This document shows, one piece after another, positions 51,525 to 59,458 of a stretch of 64,000 nt of DNA (positions are counted from its first letter, which is position 1; every line of letters begins with the position of its first letter). The stretch is taken from NCBI RefSeq assembly GCF_044763875.1, contig NZ_JBIWGZ010000003.1, positions 124,001 through 188,000 on the forward strand. The letters run 5' to 3'. The DNA is from Rummeliibacillus sp044763875. GTDB taxonomy: Bacteria > Bacillota > Bacilli > Bacillales_A > Planococcaceae. The translations under genes and the position numbers were made by a program. The notes below the pieces were generated by a model. That model searched no databases. It was given only the letters and a program-made list of their open reading frames with translations, and was not told where the DNA came from.

Positions 51525-52619
51525 CTATCCTTGAAGCAATAGCCAATCTTTTACCTTAAATTTCTTGGTTGTGAATACTTTTTCATAGTTAAAACCGGTT
51601 AAACACACGCTACCTTTTGAAGAACAGACAATGGGTTCATAATTTTTCATTTCACCTATTTGTTGAACACTATGAATTGAGGCGTGTACAAGTTGAAATG
51701 GATTTTCTTCTTCATCTATTTTACCACTCTTTGTCGGTAATAATGTAATAATTGATTGATCATCTAACCATTGCACTTCTGGTACAAACCATTGTGAGAA
51801 ATTGGTAACAGCAGGTGTTTCCCATACTTGCTTTTGTGTTCCCTTTTGTAATACATACTGAAACTCCTCACGTTTGAAATCCATTGAAACAATTAATGTG
51901 GATTGTTTATAACTATTCATATAAACTACTTGATGATTAGATAATGGTGTTTCTTTATTATTTCTCCAGTCAACTTTTGACAAAGTCCCGCCGTTTAAAG
52001 GGTTGTTGCTCATTCTATTCATCCATAAAGTATCATCTGTTAACCATACCCAAAATGGATTTTCTGATTGAAATTCATGTAGCTGTTCTTTTTTACTTTC
52101 ATAGACATAACTTTTATAGGAAAAGTTATCACTAAATGACGCAAATGCTAATAAGTCTACATTATTAGGATTCCATACAATTGATAACTCTGATGATGTA
52201 ACTTCAAAATGATGTAATGGTTTCCCCTCAACCGACAGTATCGTGACTTTTGCTTTTTTTTCGTTACTTGCTGTTTGAATAAGTATTTGCTTCATACTAG
52301 GATGGATGAACGCTTGTATAATGTCGTCATTAGTGGAGTAGATTGTTTTCTTTTTCCCCGTTAATAAATTGTATCTAACTAAGTGTTCTCCTTTTTGATC
52401 CTGTTTAATAAAAAGAACTTCAATTTCAGATAAGAATCCAACAACACTATGTAGTTCATCTGTTTTTAATCGATAAGGTACAACATTCGATATTGTTTTT
52501 ACAGTTTCTATTGATTTCTTTTCAGACTGCTTCTGTTCGTCCTTTGAATTTAAGTGTTGTTGTTGGCATGCAGCAAGGAAAACGGCAGAAATAAGTAATA
52601 GATATGCAATTTTCTTCAT
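51525..52619 (-). CDS. yqgU: YqgU-like lipoprotein, beta-propeller type
   Basis: A 364-residue lipoprotein. Signal peptide KKIAYLLLISAVFLAAC ends in the lipobox, followed by a charged linker and repeated strand patterns (VRYNLLTGKKKTIYS, SVEGKPLHHFEV, SELSIVWNPNNVDLL) resembling a WD40/TolB propeller. Position between yqgW and ltaS matches B. subtilis yqgU. ATG 52617-52619 has AAAGGA 10 nt upstream. Function unknown. Confidence 0.8.
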   Translation of the reverse strand: MKKIAYLLLISAVFLAACQQQHLNSKDEQKQSEKKSIETVKTISNVVPYRLKTDELHSVVGFLSEIEVLFIKQDQKGEHLVRYNLLTGKKKTIYSTNDDIIQAFIHPSMKQILIQTASNEKKAKVTILSVEGKPLHHFEVTSSELSIVWNPNNVDLLAFASFSDNFSYKSYVYESKKEQLHEFQSENPFWVWLTDDTLWMNRMSNNPLNGGTLSKVDWRNNKETPLSNHQVVYMNSYKQSTLIVSMDFKREEFQYVLQKGTQKQVWETPAVTNFSQWFVPEVQWLDDQSIITLLPTKSGKIDEEENPFQLVHASIHSVQQIGEMKNYEPIVCSSKGSVCLTGFNYEKVFTTKKFKVKDWLLLQG

Positions 52620-52730
52620 AGTTGCCACATCCTTTCTAGCTATTCTATTATACGATTAATTATATAAAAAGCTATCATTCTAATAAAATTTTTTTATGTC
52701 AAGAGAAATGAAAAACTTCATCTCATAAAT

Positions 52731-52763
52731 AAAAAACCACATAGCTATTATAAGCCATGTGGT
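52731..52763 (-). terminator. terminator after ltaS
   Basis: Stem ACCACAT.GC with complement and six T on the minus strand. Confidence 0.87.
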
Positions 52764-52789
52764 CAGTAGTATAACAATTAACTATTTTT

Positions 52790-54670
52790 CTATTTTGCTT
52801 TCCCTGTTTCATTATCATAGAATCTAAGCAAGTCCCCATTGATAATCTTATCAGAGTATTCTAGTTTTTTGTTTGATTGATCAATGTAAGGTTGGCATTT
52901 TGATATATCTGTTTTTTCACCATTTTTCTTATCGTAACATACTTCACCAGCATAAACTAATTTATCTGTTACGAATCGACCATCACGGAATGTTACGAAA
53001 TCCTTATGGTCTTTAGAGAATAAGTCAGTACCCATTTGTAAGTCGTTTTTCGTATCAACACCAAGTAAATGTAAAACTGTTGGTCGTACATCCATTTGGC
53101 CGGCAACTTCATGCATTTGTTTACCAACTCCAGAATGTGGAATATGGATAAAGAATGGTACTTTTTGAAGTTGAGCAGAGTCAAATGGTGTAATTGAATC
53201 TTTACCTAAATATTGAGCCATTGCTTTGTTATGGTTTTCAGAAATACCATAATGGTCACCATACATAACGATAATTGAGTTATCATATAGACCAGCTTTT
53301 TTTAGATCAGTAAACAATTCTTTAATCGCTTCATCTGTATATCGTTCAGTTTGGAAGTAACGATTTACAGTATTATCATCAGAAGTATAAGGTTTGATAA
53401 ATTGATCTTCCGGATCTGATGTGAACGGGAAGTGATTAGATAATGTAATCATTCGTGTATAGAAAGGTTGTGGCATTGTTTTCATAATATCAACTGATTG
53501 GTCCATATAAGGAATATCTTTTAGACCCCAGTTAGCTGAGTTTGCATCTGTTACTTTGTATGAATCTACATCATAAAAATGTTTAATCTTTAATGCTTGA
53601 TACATCATATCACGGTTCCAGAAGCTTTTATTATTTGCATGAAGTACAGAAGTATAGTAGCCATTATCATTTAGTTTTTCCGACATAGAGTCGAATGTAT
53701 TTCCACTATTTGTGAAGAATACAGCTCCTCGTCCTGTACCATATAAAGAGTTTTCAATAATAAACTCTGCATCAGATGTCTTACCTAGACCTGTTTGATG
53801 ATAGAAATTATCAAAATAGAATGTATCTTTATCTTTTGTTAGTTTGTTAAGGAACGGCGTAATTTCTTGACCATTAACCTTATTGTTGATCACAAAGTTT
53901 TGAGTAGATTCAAGTGAAACTATAATTACATTACGTTTTTTGGCAACACCGAAGGTTTTTTTGTTATTTTCACCTTGGTTAGATTTAACATAATTTGTTA
54001 CATCAGTTAATTCACTACCATCAGCAAAAGCACGTTGAACATGTGATTTTGATTGAATGAAAACATCATATAACTGATAGTTGTAAGTACCAATATTCTT
54101 TACTAATAATTCACGGTCAAAACTACGTGTTAATAATTGTGGTCTTTCAGTTTCTGCAAGGCCAAGGTTTAAGAATAGCATTGCAAATGATAACACAAAG
54201 TATGTGCGACGCATATTTGGTTTAACAACAAATGCTTCTTTTGCAACAGGCAAGAATTTAATAGCTAATATCAATAACACGACATCAGTGAAATAGAAGA
54301 TATCCGTCCAATACATTGAAGATCCTGCAGAGTTTCCTAAATCACTAAAGTTACTAGTTTGGAACAATACTGGTAATGTTATAAAGTCATTAAAGAATCT
54401 ATAAAATGCCACATTACCATAATTAACTATTGATAAAATAATACTTACTGTAATCATATAGCGATTTCGTACTTTTGTTGTTTTGAAGAATAACGAAATC
54501 CCATATGCAAATAACAAGAATGCAAGCGGGTTGATAATTAATATGAATTGTTGCATTGCATTTTCAATTTTCATATCAAAACTTGTTTGATAAGTAATAT
54601 ATGTCTTAATCCAAGTGGTGACGATTGCGATCACCAATATTGAATGTTTAGGTAGTTTTTTGAGATTCAT
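52790..54670 (-). CDS. ltaS: lipoteichoic acid synthase
   Basis: A 626-residue polytopic enzyme with five N-terminal membrane helices and an extracellular sulfatase-type domain. The nucleophile Thr is in HQTGLGKTSDAEF. Metal-binding motifs include VSLESTQN, ANNKSFWNRDMMY and MYGDHYGISENHN. It polymerises glycerol phosphate from phosphatidylglycerol. The ATG at 54668-54670 has AGGAGG 9 nt upstream; an upstream extension of 32 codons is not supported. B. subtilis YqgS occupies the same place. Confidence 0.94.
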   Translation of the reverse strand: MNLKKLPKHSILVIAIVTTWIKTYITYQTSFDMKIENAMQQFILIINPLAFLLFAYGISLFFKTTKVRNRYMITVSIILSIVNYGNVAFYRFFNDFITLPVLFQTSNFSDLGNSAGSSMYWTDIFYFTDVVLLILAIKFLPVAKEAFVVKPNMRRTYFVLSFAMLFLNLGLAETERPQLLTRSFDRELLVKNIGTYNYQLYDVFIQSKSHVQRAFADGSELTDVTNYVKSNQGENNKKTFGVAKKRNVIIVSLESTQNFVINNKVNGQEITPFLNKLTKDKDTFYFDNFYHQTGLGKTSDAEFIIENSLYGTGRGAVFFTNSGNTFDSMSEKLNDNGYYTSVLHANNKSFWNRDMMYQALKIKHFYDVDSYKVTDANSANWGLKDIPYMDQSVDIMKTMPQPFYTRMITLSNHFPFTSDPEDQFIKPYTSDDNTVNRYFQTERYTDEAIKELFTDLKKAGLYDNSIIVMYGDHYGISENHNKAMAQYLGKDSITPFDSAQLQKVPFFIHIPHSGVGKQMHEVAGQMDVRPTVLHLLGVDTKNDLQMGTDLFSKDHKDFVTFRDGRFVTDKLVYAGEVCYDKKNGEKTDISKCQPYIDQSNKKLEYSDKIINGDLLRFYDNETGKAK

Positions 54671-54865
54671 TCCTAACATCCTCCTACTTTCTTTCGTTAC
54701 AATTTTAGTTCCATAAATGAAAGAAACAAAATTCATATTAATCCTTTTTTTACAAAAACGCAACAATTTTGTTACACATTCATTAAAATCGTAAATCTAT
54801 ATTAATGGATACCCCTATATAAACGAATTCATCATCAGAAGGTTTCATTGTAAAAAAAAAACTTA

Positions 54866-55078
54866 TTAATCTTTCATCTTTGCTTCTTTTTCTAATCTCA
54901 TTTCTTCCATTCTCAAAATATGGCGAGCTGATTGGAATTCTTGTGATTCGATTATACCACCTTTATATAATTCCATTAAATCCATTTCCATAAGTTGCAA
55001 ATCACCAATACGATTTTTGGTATAAACAAACGTACCGAAACGTTTTAAAAGCTGCATAACATCATATACTGTTTCCAA
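54866..55078 (-). CDS. yqgQ: DUF910 family protein YqgQ
   Basis: A 70-residue helical protein with the family sequence MQLLKRFGTFVYTKNR and LMEMDLMELYKGGII. TTG start at 55076-55078. In B. subtilis it precedes glcK and follows yqgP; both are absent here, and ltaS is the next gene downstream. Confidence 0.88.
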   Translation of the reverse strand: METVYDVMQLLKRFGTFVYTKNRIGDLQLMEMDLMELYKGGIIESQEFQSARHILRMEEMRLEKEAKMKD

Positions 55079-55101
55079 GGGTAAATAAGCCCCCTTTCAA
55101 T

Positions 55102-55665
55102 TCACTTACATTTTATTATCTCATTTTCAGTGATAATTTTTTCAATAGGTACATCATAATCATCTGTCGGGATTTTTTCAACTACCTGCATTAGAAATGC
55201 CAAAGAAATCGTTGGATTCTTAAAATTCGACAAAAATCGATCATAGTAACCACCACCGAATCCAAGTCTGAAGCCTTGTCTATCATATGCAAGCCCCGGT
55301 ACAATTAAACAATCAATTTGTTCTTTAGTAATTTTAGTTGTTAAATGCGGAATTGGCTCTGAAAGCTGCATGTAAACTTTCTCTAGTTGTTCAAAAGATG
55401 TAATTTCATAAAATGTCATCATTCTTGTTTTAGGATCGCATTTCGGTACAACAACCTTTTTTCCATCGTTCCATAATGTTTCGATTAAGGTCCACGTTTC
55501 CACTTCTGGAAATGCAGAAAGTGTAATACCAATCACGTTTGCGTTTTTCACAGCTTGTTCTTGAAGTAGTTGTTTATGTATAAGTTTAGATTTTTCGTTA
55601 TAAGTAGATTGTGAAAGTTTTTTTAAATCATTCATTATTATTTTACGAAGTTCTTTTTTATGCAT
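55102..55665 (-). CDS. yqgN: 5-formyltetrahydrofolate cyclo-ligase
   Basis: A 187-residue enzyme that converts 5-formyl-THF to methenyl-THF with ATP. Motifs: VVVPKCDPKTRMMTFY and IVPGLAYDRQGFRLGFGGGYYDRFL, the phosphate-binding signature. The ATG at 55663-55665 has GGAG 10 nt upstream; longer frames run into the terminator of rpmG. It links folate recycling with folD and gcvT. Confidence 0.93.
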   Translation of the reverse strand: MHKKELRKIIMNDLKKLSQSTYNEKSKLIHKQLLQEQAVKNANVIGITLSAFPEVETWTLIETLWNDGKKVVVPKCDPKTRMMTFYEITSFEQLEKVYMQLSEPIPHLTTKITKEQIDCLIVPGLAYDRQGFRLGFGGGYYDRFLSNFKNPTISLAFLMQVVEKIPTDDYDVPIEKIITENEIIKCK

Positions 55666-55694
55666 ACGTCTTTCACTCCTTTTCTCTAAAAATG

Positions 55695-55724
55695 GAAAAA
55701 GCCAAAACCACAAAGGGTTTTGGC
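55695..55724 (-). terminator. terminator after rpmG
   Basis: Perfect stem GCCAAAACC/GGTTTTGGC followed by TTTTTCC on the minus strand. Confidence 0.87.
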
Positions 55725-55732
55725 AATGAGCA

Positions 55733-55882
55733 TTATTTCGTTTCACGGTGAAGTGTCATTTTGTGATCACGAGAACAATATTTTTTCAATTCAAGACGTT
55801 CTGGATTGTTACGTTTGTTTTTCTTTGAAATGTAGTTACGTTCGCCACATTCAGTGCAAGCTAATGTAATATTAACGCGCAT
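55733..55882 (-). CDS. rpmG: ribosomal protein L33
   Basis: A 49-residue L33 (MRVNITLACTECG...ELKKYCSRDHKMTLHRETK). It keeps Cys in CTEC and one in YCSRD, so the zinc ribbon is incomplete, as in several L33 paralogues. ATG 55880-55882 with GGGAGGG 5 nt upstream. Confidence 0.95.
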   Translation of the reverse strand: MRVNITLACTECGERNYISKKNKRNNPERLELKKYCSRDHKMTLHRETK

Positions 55883-56050
55883 TGTTATCCCTCCCACTCT
55901 ATATAAAGAATAAAATGTCTTAGTGAGCATGATTTATACGACTAGACCATTATATCATATATTGCGAAAAAATCTACTGTCATTTCTAATTAGAATTTGA
56001 TATGTTACAATTAAATATACAACTATATATCCATCATGAGGTGAATAAAA

Positions 56051-56434
56051 ATGGACTTATCGCTCATTTTGATTATTGTTGGGATTATCATCATCATCGC
56101 ATCCTTTTTTGTCGGAAATCAATCGAAACAATTAGAAAAAGATGTTGAAGAATTATCCCTTAACTTTTATCAAGAGACACACCAATTAAAACGCCGTTTA
56201 AAAGTAGTAGAAGAAGAATTATTAATTGAGCCACAAACTTTTGCAAAACAAAAAAAGAAAGTAAGTCCAAAGCCAAACGCGAAAGTAGGAATTAATGGCA
56301 TTCATCAAATCTTGATTAGCCAAGTTCTAACTTTACATAAACAAGGCTATAACACAGATGAAATAAGTAACCGATCTGCCCTATCATCCGATCAAGTAAA
56401 AGCCATCATAGCTTCTGGGGGCTATCGCCTATGA
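56051..56434 (+). CDS. membrane-anchored coiled-coil protein, unknown
   Basis: A 127-residue protein: membrane helix (LSLILIIVGIIIIIASFFVG), coiled coil (about 25-62), a basic linker, and a C-terminal HTH-like helix pair (ILISQVLTLHKQGYNTDEISNRSALSSDQVKAIIASGGYR). This resembles the DUF6115-type tails found in Bacillales. Start ATG with GAGGTGA upstream. Its stop overlaps the start of the next gene by four bases, so the two are coupled. Confidence 0.7.
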   Translation: MDLSLILIIVGIIIIIASFFVGNQSKQLEKDVEELSLNFYQETHQLKRRLKVVEEELLIEPQTFAKQKKKVSPKPNAKVGINGIHQILISQVLTLHKQGYNTDEISNRSALSSDQVKAIIASGGYRL

Positions 56435-56913
56435 TGAAATCTTCATTGCGTTCATTTGGTATAGGTATATTCTTCGCAGGCGCTATCTTAGCGATCAATA
56501 ATCATTTCGATCAAAACACATCTGCAAATACAATCACTACCTTAAAATCAACAAATTCTGATCAAAAAGGCACTGTTGTTATTAAGAAAGCAGAGCTTGC
56601 TACTTTAAAAGAAGAAGCTGCTGATGCAAAAGCACAATTAGCAAAAATACAAACGGATTATAATAACTTAAAAACAGATCAAACAACTAAAAAAGACAGT
56701 GTAAAAACATATACTTTGATGATAAAAAGAGGAATGGGCACTGCAGAGGTTAGTAAAGCGTTGAAAACTGGCGGCATTGTAAAAGACGATGCGGAATTCG
56801 AACGATATATTATTAATAAAAATGAAGCAAAAGATATACAGATTGGTGATTATAAACTTACTTCAGATATGACCAATGCAGAAATATTAAAAATTATTAC
56901 TACGGCAAAATAA
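56431..56913 (+). CDS. MltG/YceG-like N-terminal domain protein
   Basis: A 160-residue secreted or anchored protein: N-terminal hydrophobic segment (FGIGIFFAGAILAINNHF), coiled coil (about 50-85), then a LysM-like subdomain as in MltG/YceG (YTLMIKRGMGTAEVSKALKTGGIVKDDAEFERYI, IGDYKLTSDMTNAEILKIIT). The catalytic transglycosylase domain is absent. It forms a two-gene operon with the upstream coiled-coil protein (ATGA overlap). The full MltG is expected elsewhere. Confidence 0.75.
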   Translation: MMKSSLRSFGIGIFFAGAILAINNHFDQNTSANTITTLKSTNSDQKGTVVIKKAELATLKEEAADAKAQLAKIQTDYNNLKTDQTTKKDSVKTYTLMIKRGMGTAEVSKALKTGGIVKDDAEFERYIINKNEAKDIQIGDYKLTSDMTNAEILKIITTAK

Positions 56914-56917
56914 AGAA

Positions 56918-56963
56918 AGATGTTTCACAAGTGTAACAATCCACTTGTGAAACATCTTTTTTA
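56918..56963 (+). terminator. terminator after MltG-like gene
   Basis: Perfect 16-bp stem AGATGTTTCACAAGTG with an 8-nt loop, then six T, 5 nt past the stop. Confidence 0.93.
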
Positions 56964-57047
56964 AATTATATATAATTCATAACACCAATTTTCATCATAA
57001 AAGCCATATAAAGAGATTTGAATATTCTTTTTAAAAGATTTCTATTA

Positions 57048-57288
57048 GAATCAATTCTTTAAATCCATTTTTATTTTTAAATACGAACATTTCAACACAT
57101 ATACTTTTCTATATTCAGGTTTGGATGTTCCGCTAGGACTATGAGTGGAACCTCATTGAATCAATATTACACGAAGGATATGCGAATGTATTTTCGTGAC
57201 TCGCCGTCAAAAGCGAAGCAATGAATAAGATTGGATGTCATTAAATGTTCGTATATTTTATATGAATTTTGCATTATGAAATTGATTT
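57048..57288. repeat. type 1 repeat, copy E (both ends present)
   Basis: About 240 bp with recognisable inverted ends: left GAATCAATT..TTTAAATCC, TACGAACATTTCAACA; right TTAAATGTTCGTATATTTTA and ATGAAATTGATTT. The GC-rich core is reduced to GTTCCGCTAGGAC, but the ATATGCGAATGTATTTTCGT block is kept. It lies between two convergent terminators and has no gene. Confidence 0.8.
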
Positions 57289-57301
57289 ATTAAAATATAA
57301 A

Positions 57302-57331
57302 AAAGTTATCCAAAAGTAATTTTTGGATAAC
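57302..57331 (-). terminator. terminator after phoU
   Basis: Stem AGTTATCCAAAA with complement and six T on the minus strand. Confidence 0.87.
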
Positions 57332-57336
57332 TCCTT

Positions 57337-57993
57337 TTATGAATTTAGGGCAAATCGTTTACCTTGTACGATAAAGAATAATGCTTCGGCAAGGTTTGTT
57401 GCATGATCTGCTGCTCTTTCGATATATTTGCAAATTAATGCTAATTGAATTGCCTGATTACTTGCATTCTCAGTTGAAGCCATTTGTTCGATTGCCGTCA
57501 TCGTTTCGCCATAATAACGGTCAATTTGATCATCTCGAAGAGCAATTTCTTTTGCTCTCTCGATATCCTCTTGAACAAATGCGTCTAGCATTTCTTTTAG
57601 CATCGTAATAGTTAATTGCCCCATTTCACGCAATTGTTTTTCAGGATAAGGATTGGGATTCTTTCCTATTCGAATAGTTTCTTTTCCAATACTAACAGCA
57701 TAATCACCAATTCGTTCCATATCTTGAGCAGCTCTAATAATGGAAACTAATCGACGTAGGTCTGTTGCAACTGGTTGTTGCTTTGTAATTAATAAGATAA
57801 TTTCATCGTGCAGATGTTCTTCCAGACGATTGATAAAGCGATCTTGCTCGATAATGACAAGAGCTCCATCAATATTTTTTCCAAATAGTACTTCTAGTGA
57901 TTTTTCAAATGCTTGAATTGAACGTTCACAAAGGTCTACTAACAGATCTTGCACACGAATTAAATCTTTATCATATTTTTCACGAGGTGTCAT
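57337..57993 (-). CDS. phoU: phosphate transport regulator PhoU
   Basis: A 218-residue protein of two three-helix bundles, with the metal-binding E/DxxxD motifs (AAQDMERIGDYAVSI and CKYIERAADHATNLAEA). PhoU links the Pst transporter to signalling. It is 12 nt downstream of pstB. B. subtilis lacks phoU at this site, but many Bacillales have it. Confidence 0.93.
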   Translation of the reverse strand: MTPREKYDKDLIRVQDLLVDLCERSIQAFEKSLEVLFGKNIDGALVIIEQDRFINRLEEHLHDEIILLITKQQPVATDLRRLVSIIRAAQDMERIGDYAVSIGKETIRIGKNPNPYPEKQLREMGQLTITMLKEMLDAFVQEDIERAKEIALRDDQIDRYYGETMTAIEQMASTENASNQAIQLALICKYIERAADHATNLAEALFFIVQGKRFALNS

Positions 57994-58005
57994 TCTGTTT
58001 CCTCC

Positions 58006-58833
58006 TTATCCGAATCGTCCAGAAATATAATCTTCCGTTCTTTTATCTGATGGTGTTGAGAATAATTTATTTGTATCATCAAATTCAATTACTTCACCAT
58101 TTAAAAAGAATGCTGTTTTATCAGAAATACGTGCAGCTTGTTGCATATTGTGCGTTACAATAATAATGGAATAGTTTTGTTTAAGTTCTTGTACAAGTTC
58201 TTCCACTTTTAAAGTAGAAATAGGATCAAGTGCTGATGTTGGTTCATCCATTAAAATAACATCTGGTTCGATAGCTAAACAACGAGCTATACAAATACGT
58301 TGCTGTTGACCACCAGAAAGTCCGTATGCACTTTGGTTAAGACGATCTTTTACATCATCCCAAATAGCTGCTCCTCGTAAACTTTTCTCAACGATTTCAT
58401 CTAATACTTTTTTGTTTTTAACGCCATGGATTCTAGGTCCATAAGCTATATTGTCATAAATTGATTTTGGAAATGGATTTGGTTTTTGGAAAACCATTCC
58501 TACTTTCGTGCGTAATTCTTCTACTCTATAGCTTTTATCTAGAATATTACGTTCACGATATACAATTTCTCCAGTAGTACGAACAATAGGAACAAGTTCT
58601 ACCATGCGATTTAATGTTTTTATATATGTCGATTTACCACAACCAGATGGTCCAATTATAGCAGTAACATCATTTTCAACAATATCAAGATTAATATCTT
58701 TTAATGCTTGTTGCTCACCGTACCATAGATTCAAATTTTTTGTTTGGTAAACAGTCTTTTTCTTTTCTGATTGAAGTACCTTTAAATCTTCTACTGAAAT
58801 TTCATCAGTTTCTTTCACTTGAATTTTCAACAT
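58006..58833 (-). CDS. pstB: phosphate ABC transporter ATPase PstB
   Basis: A 275-residue ABC ATPase: Walker A GPSGCGKST, signature LSGGQQQR, Walker B VILMDEPTSALDP, switch His IIVTHN. The PstB-type RMVELVPI.RTTGEI and NPFPKSIYDNIAYGPRIHG segments are clear. ATG 58831-58833 has AGGAGG 7 nt upstream. The permease partners pstC and pstA and the binding protein pstS are missing; only a fragment of pstA remains upstream. The protein looks intact but has no visible partner in this window. Confidence 0.93.
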   Translation of the reverse strand: MLKIQVKETDEISVEDLKVLQSEKKKTVYQTKNLNLWYGEQQALKDINLDIVENDVTAIIGPSGCGKSTYIKTLNRMVELVPIVRTTGEIVYRERNILDKSYRVEELRTKVGMVFQKPNPFPKSIYDNIAYGPRIHGVKNKKVLDEIVEKSLRGAAIWDDVKDRLNQSAYGLSGGQQQRICIARCLAIEPDVILMDEPTSALDPISTLKVEELVQELKQNYSIIIVTHNMQQAARISDKTAFFLNGEVIEFDDTNKLFSTPSDKRTEDYISGRFG

Positions 58834-58889
58834 TATATTTCCTCCTACTATTAATAGCGTTTTGGGAATTTGTATCAGATGAAGATTGC

Positions 58890-59030
58890 GTCGAACTCCT
58901 ACTAAGTTTGTAGTATTCATTCTGATAAAATCTGTCATTTTATTTTTTTGCATATTCTTCAAGATAAAACGCTACGCCAACACCGAGTAAAAGTGAAACT
59001 GGTGCAACACCAATTAGAATCGATTAAAGT
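58890..59030 (-). pseudogene. pstA: fragment of pstA
   Basis: About 43 codons on the minus strand resemble the internal PstA region at the start of the permease domain: ILIGVAPVSLLLGVGVAFYLEEYAKK followed, after a one-base frame change at an A-run, by NKMTDFIRMNTTNLVGV. Everything before and after is gone. The rest of 58963-59390 shows no gene. Confidence 0.7.
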
Positions 59031-59390
59031 AGCTGCGTGAATATCAGCCTTTTAGGAATCCAGAAGAAAAATTGCCCAGGAAATCAAAAACACTACCTTG
59101 GGTATTACTCCTATTAATCAAATTTCCCAATGTTTTAACTCGAATAAAGTAGCAATTTGAAAGATTGCCTTCCAAAGGAATTATTTTATTTATTACATTA
59201 CTCACTATAAAGCTGGAATGTTGAGGTTATATAAATTTAATGTTATTAATTATTATCGTTTTGTAAATGTAATGTAAATTGCTTATTATGGCCATTGCTC
59301 CCTCTATTATTACTGCTGGAGATTTTTTCTGTTACAACTTCAGAAGTTTCATTTTCACACAAGCATAACCTATATCTTAAAAGAAAAAAA

Positions 59391-59418
59391 AGCACAGTGA
59401 TTGATAATCACTGTGCTC
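59391..59418 (-). terminator. terminator after pbpA
   Basis: Stem AGCACAGTGATT/AATCACTGTGCT with a 4-nt loop and eight T on the minus strand. Confidence 0.9.
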
Positions 59419-59458
59419 TATTTAATATAGAAGAAACTCATAGTTTCATATGCAAATA

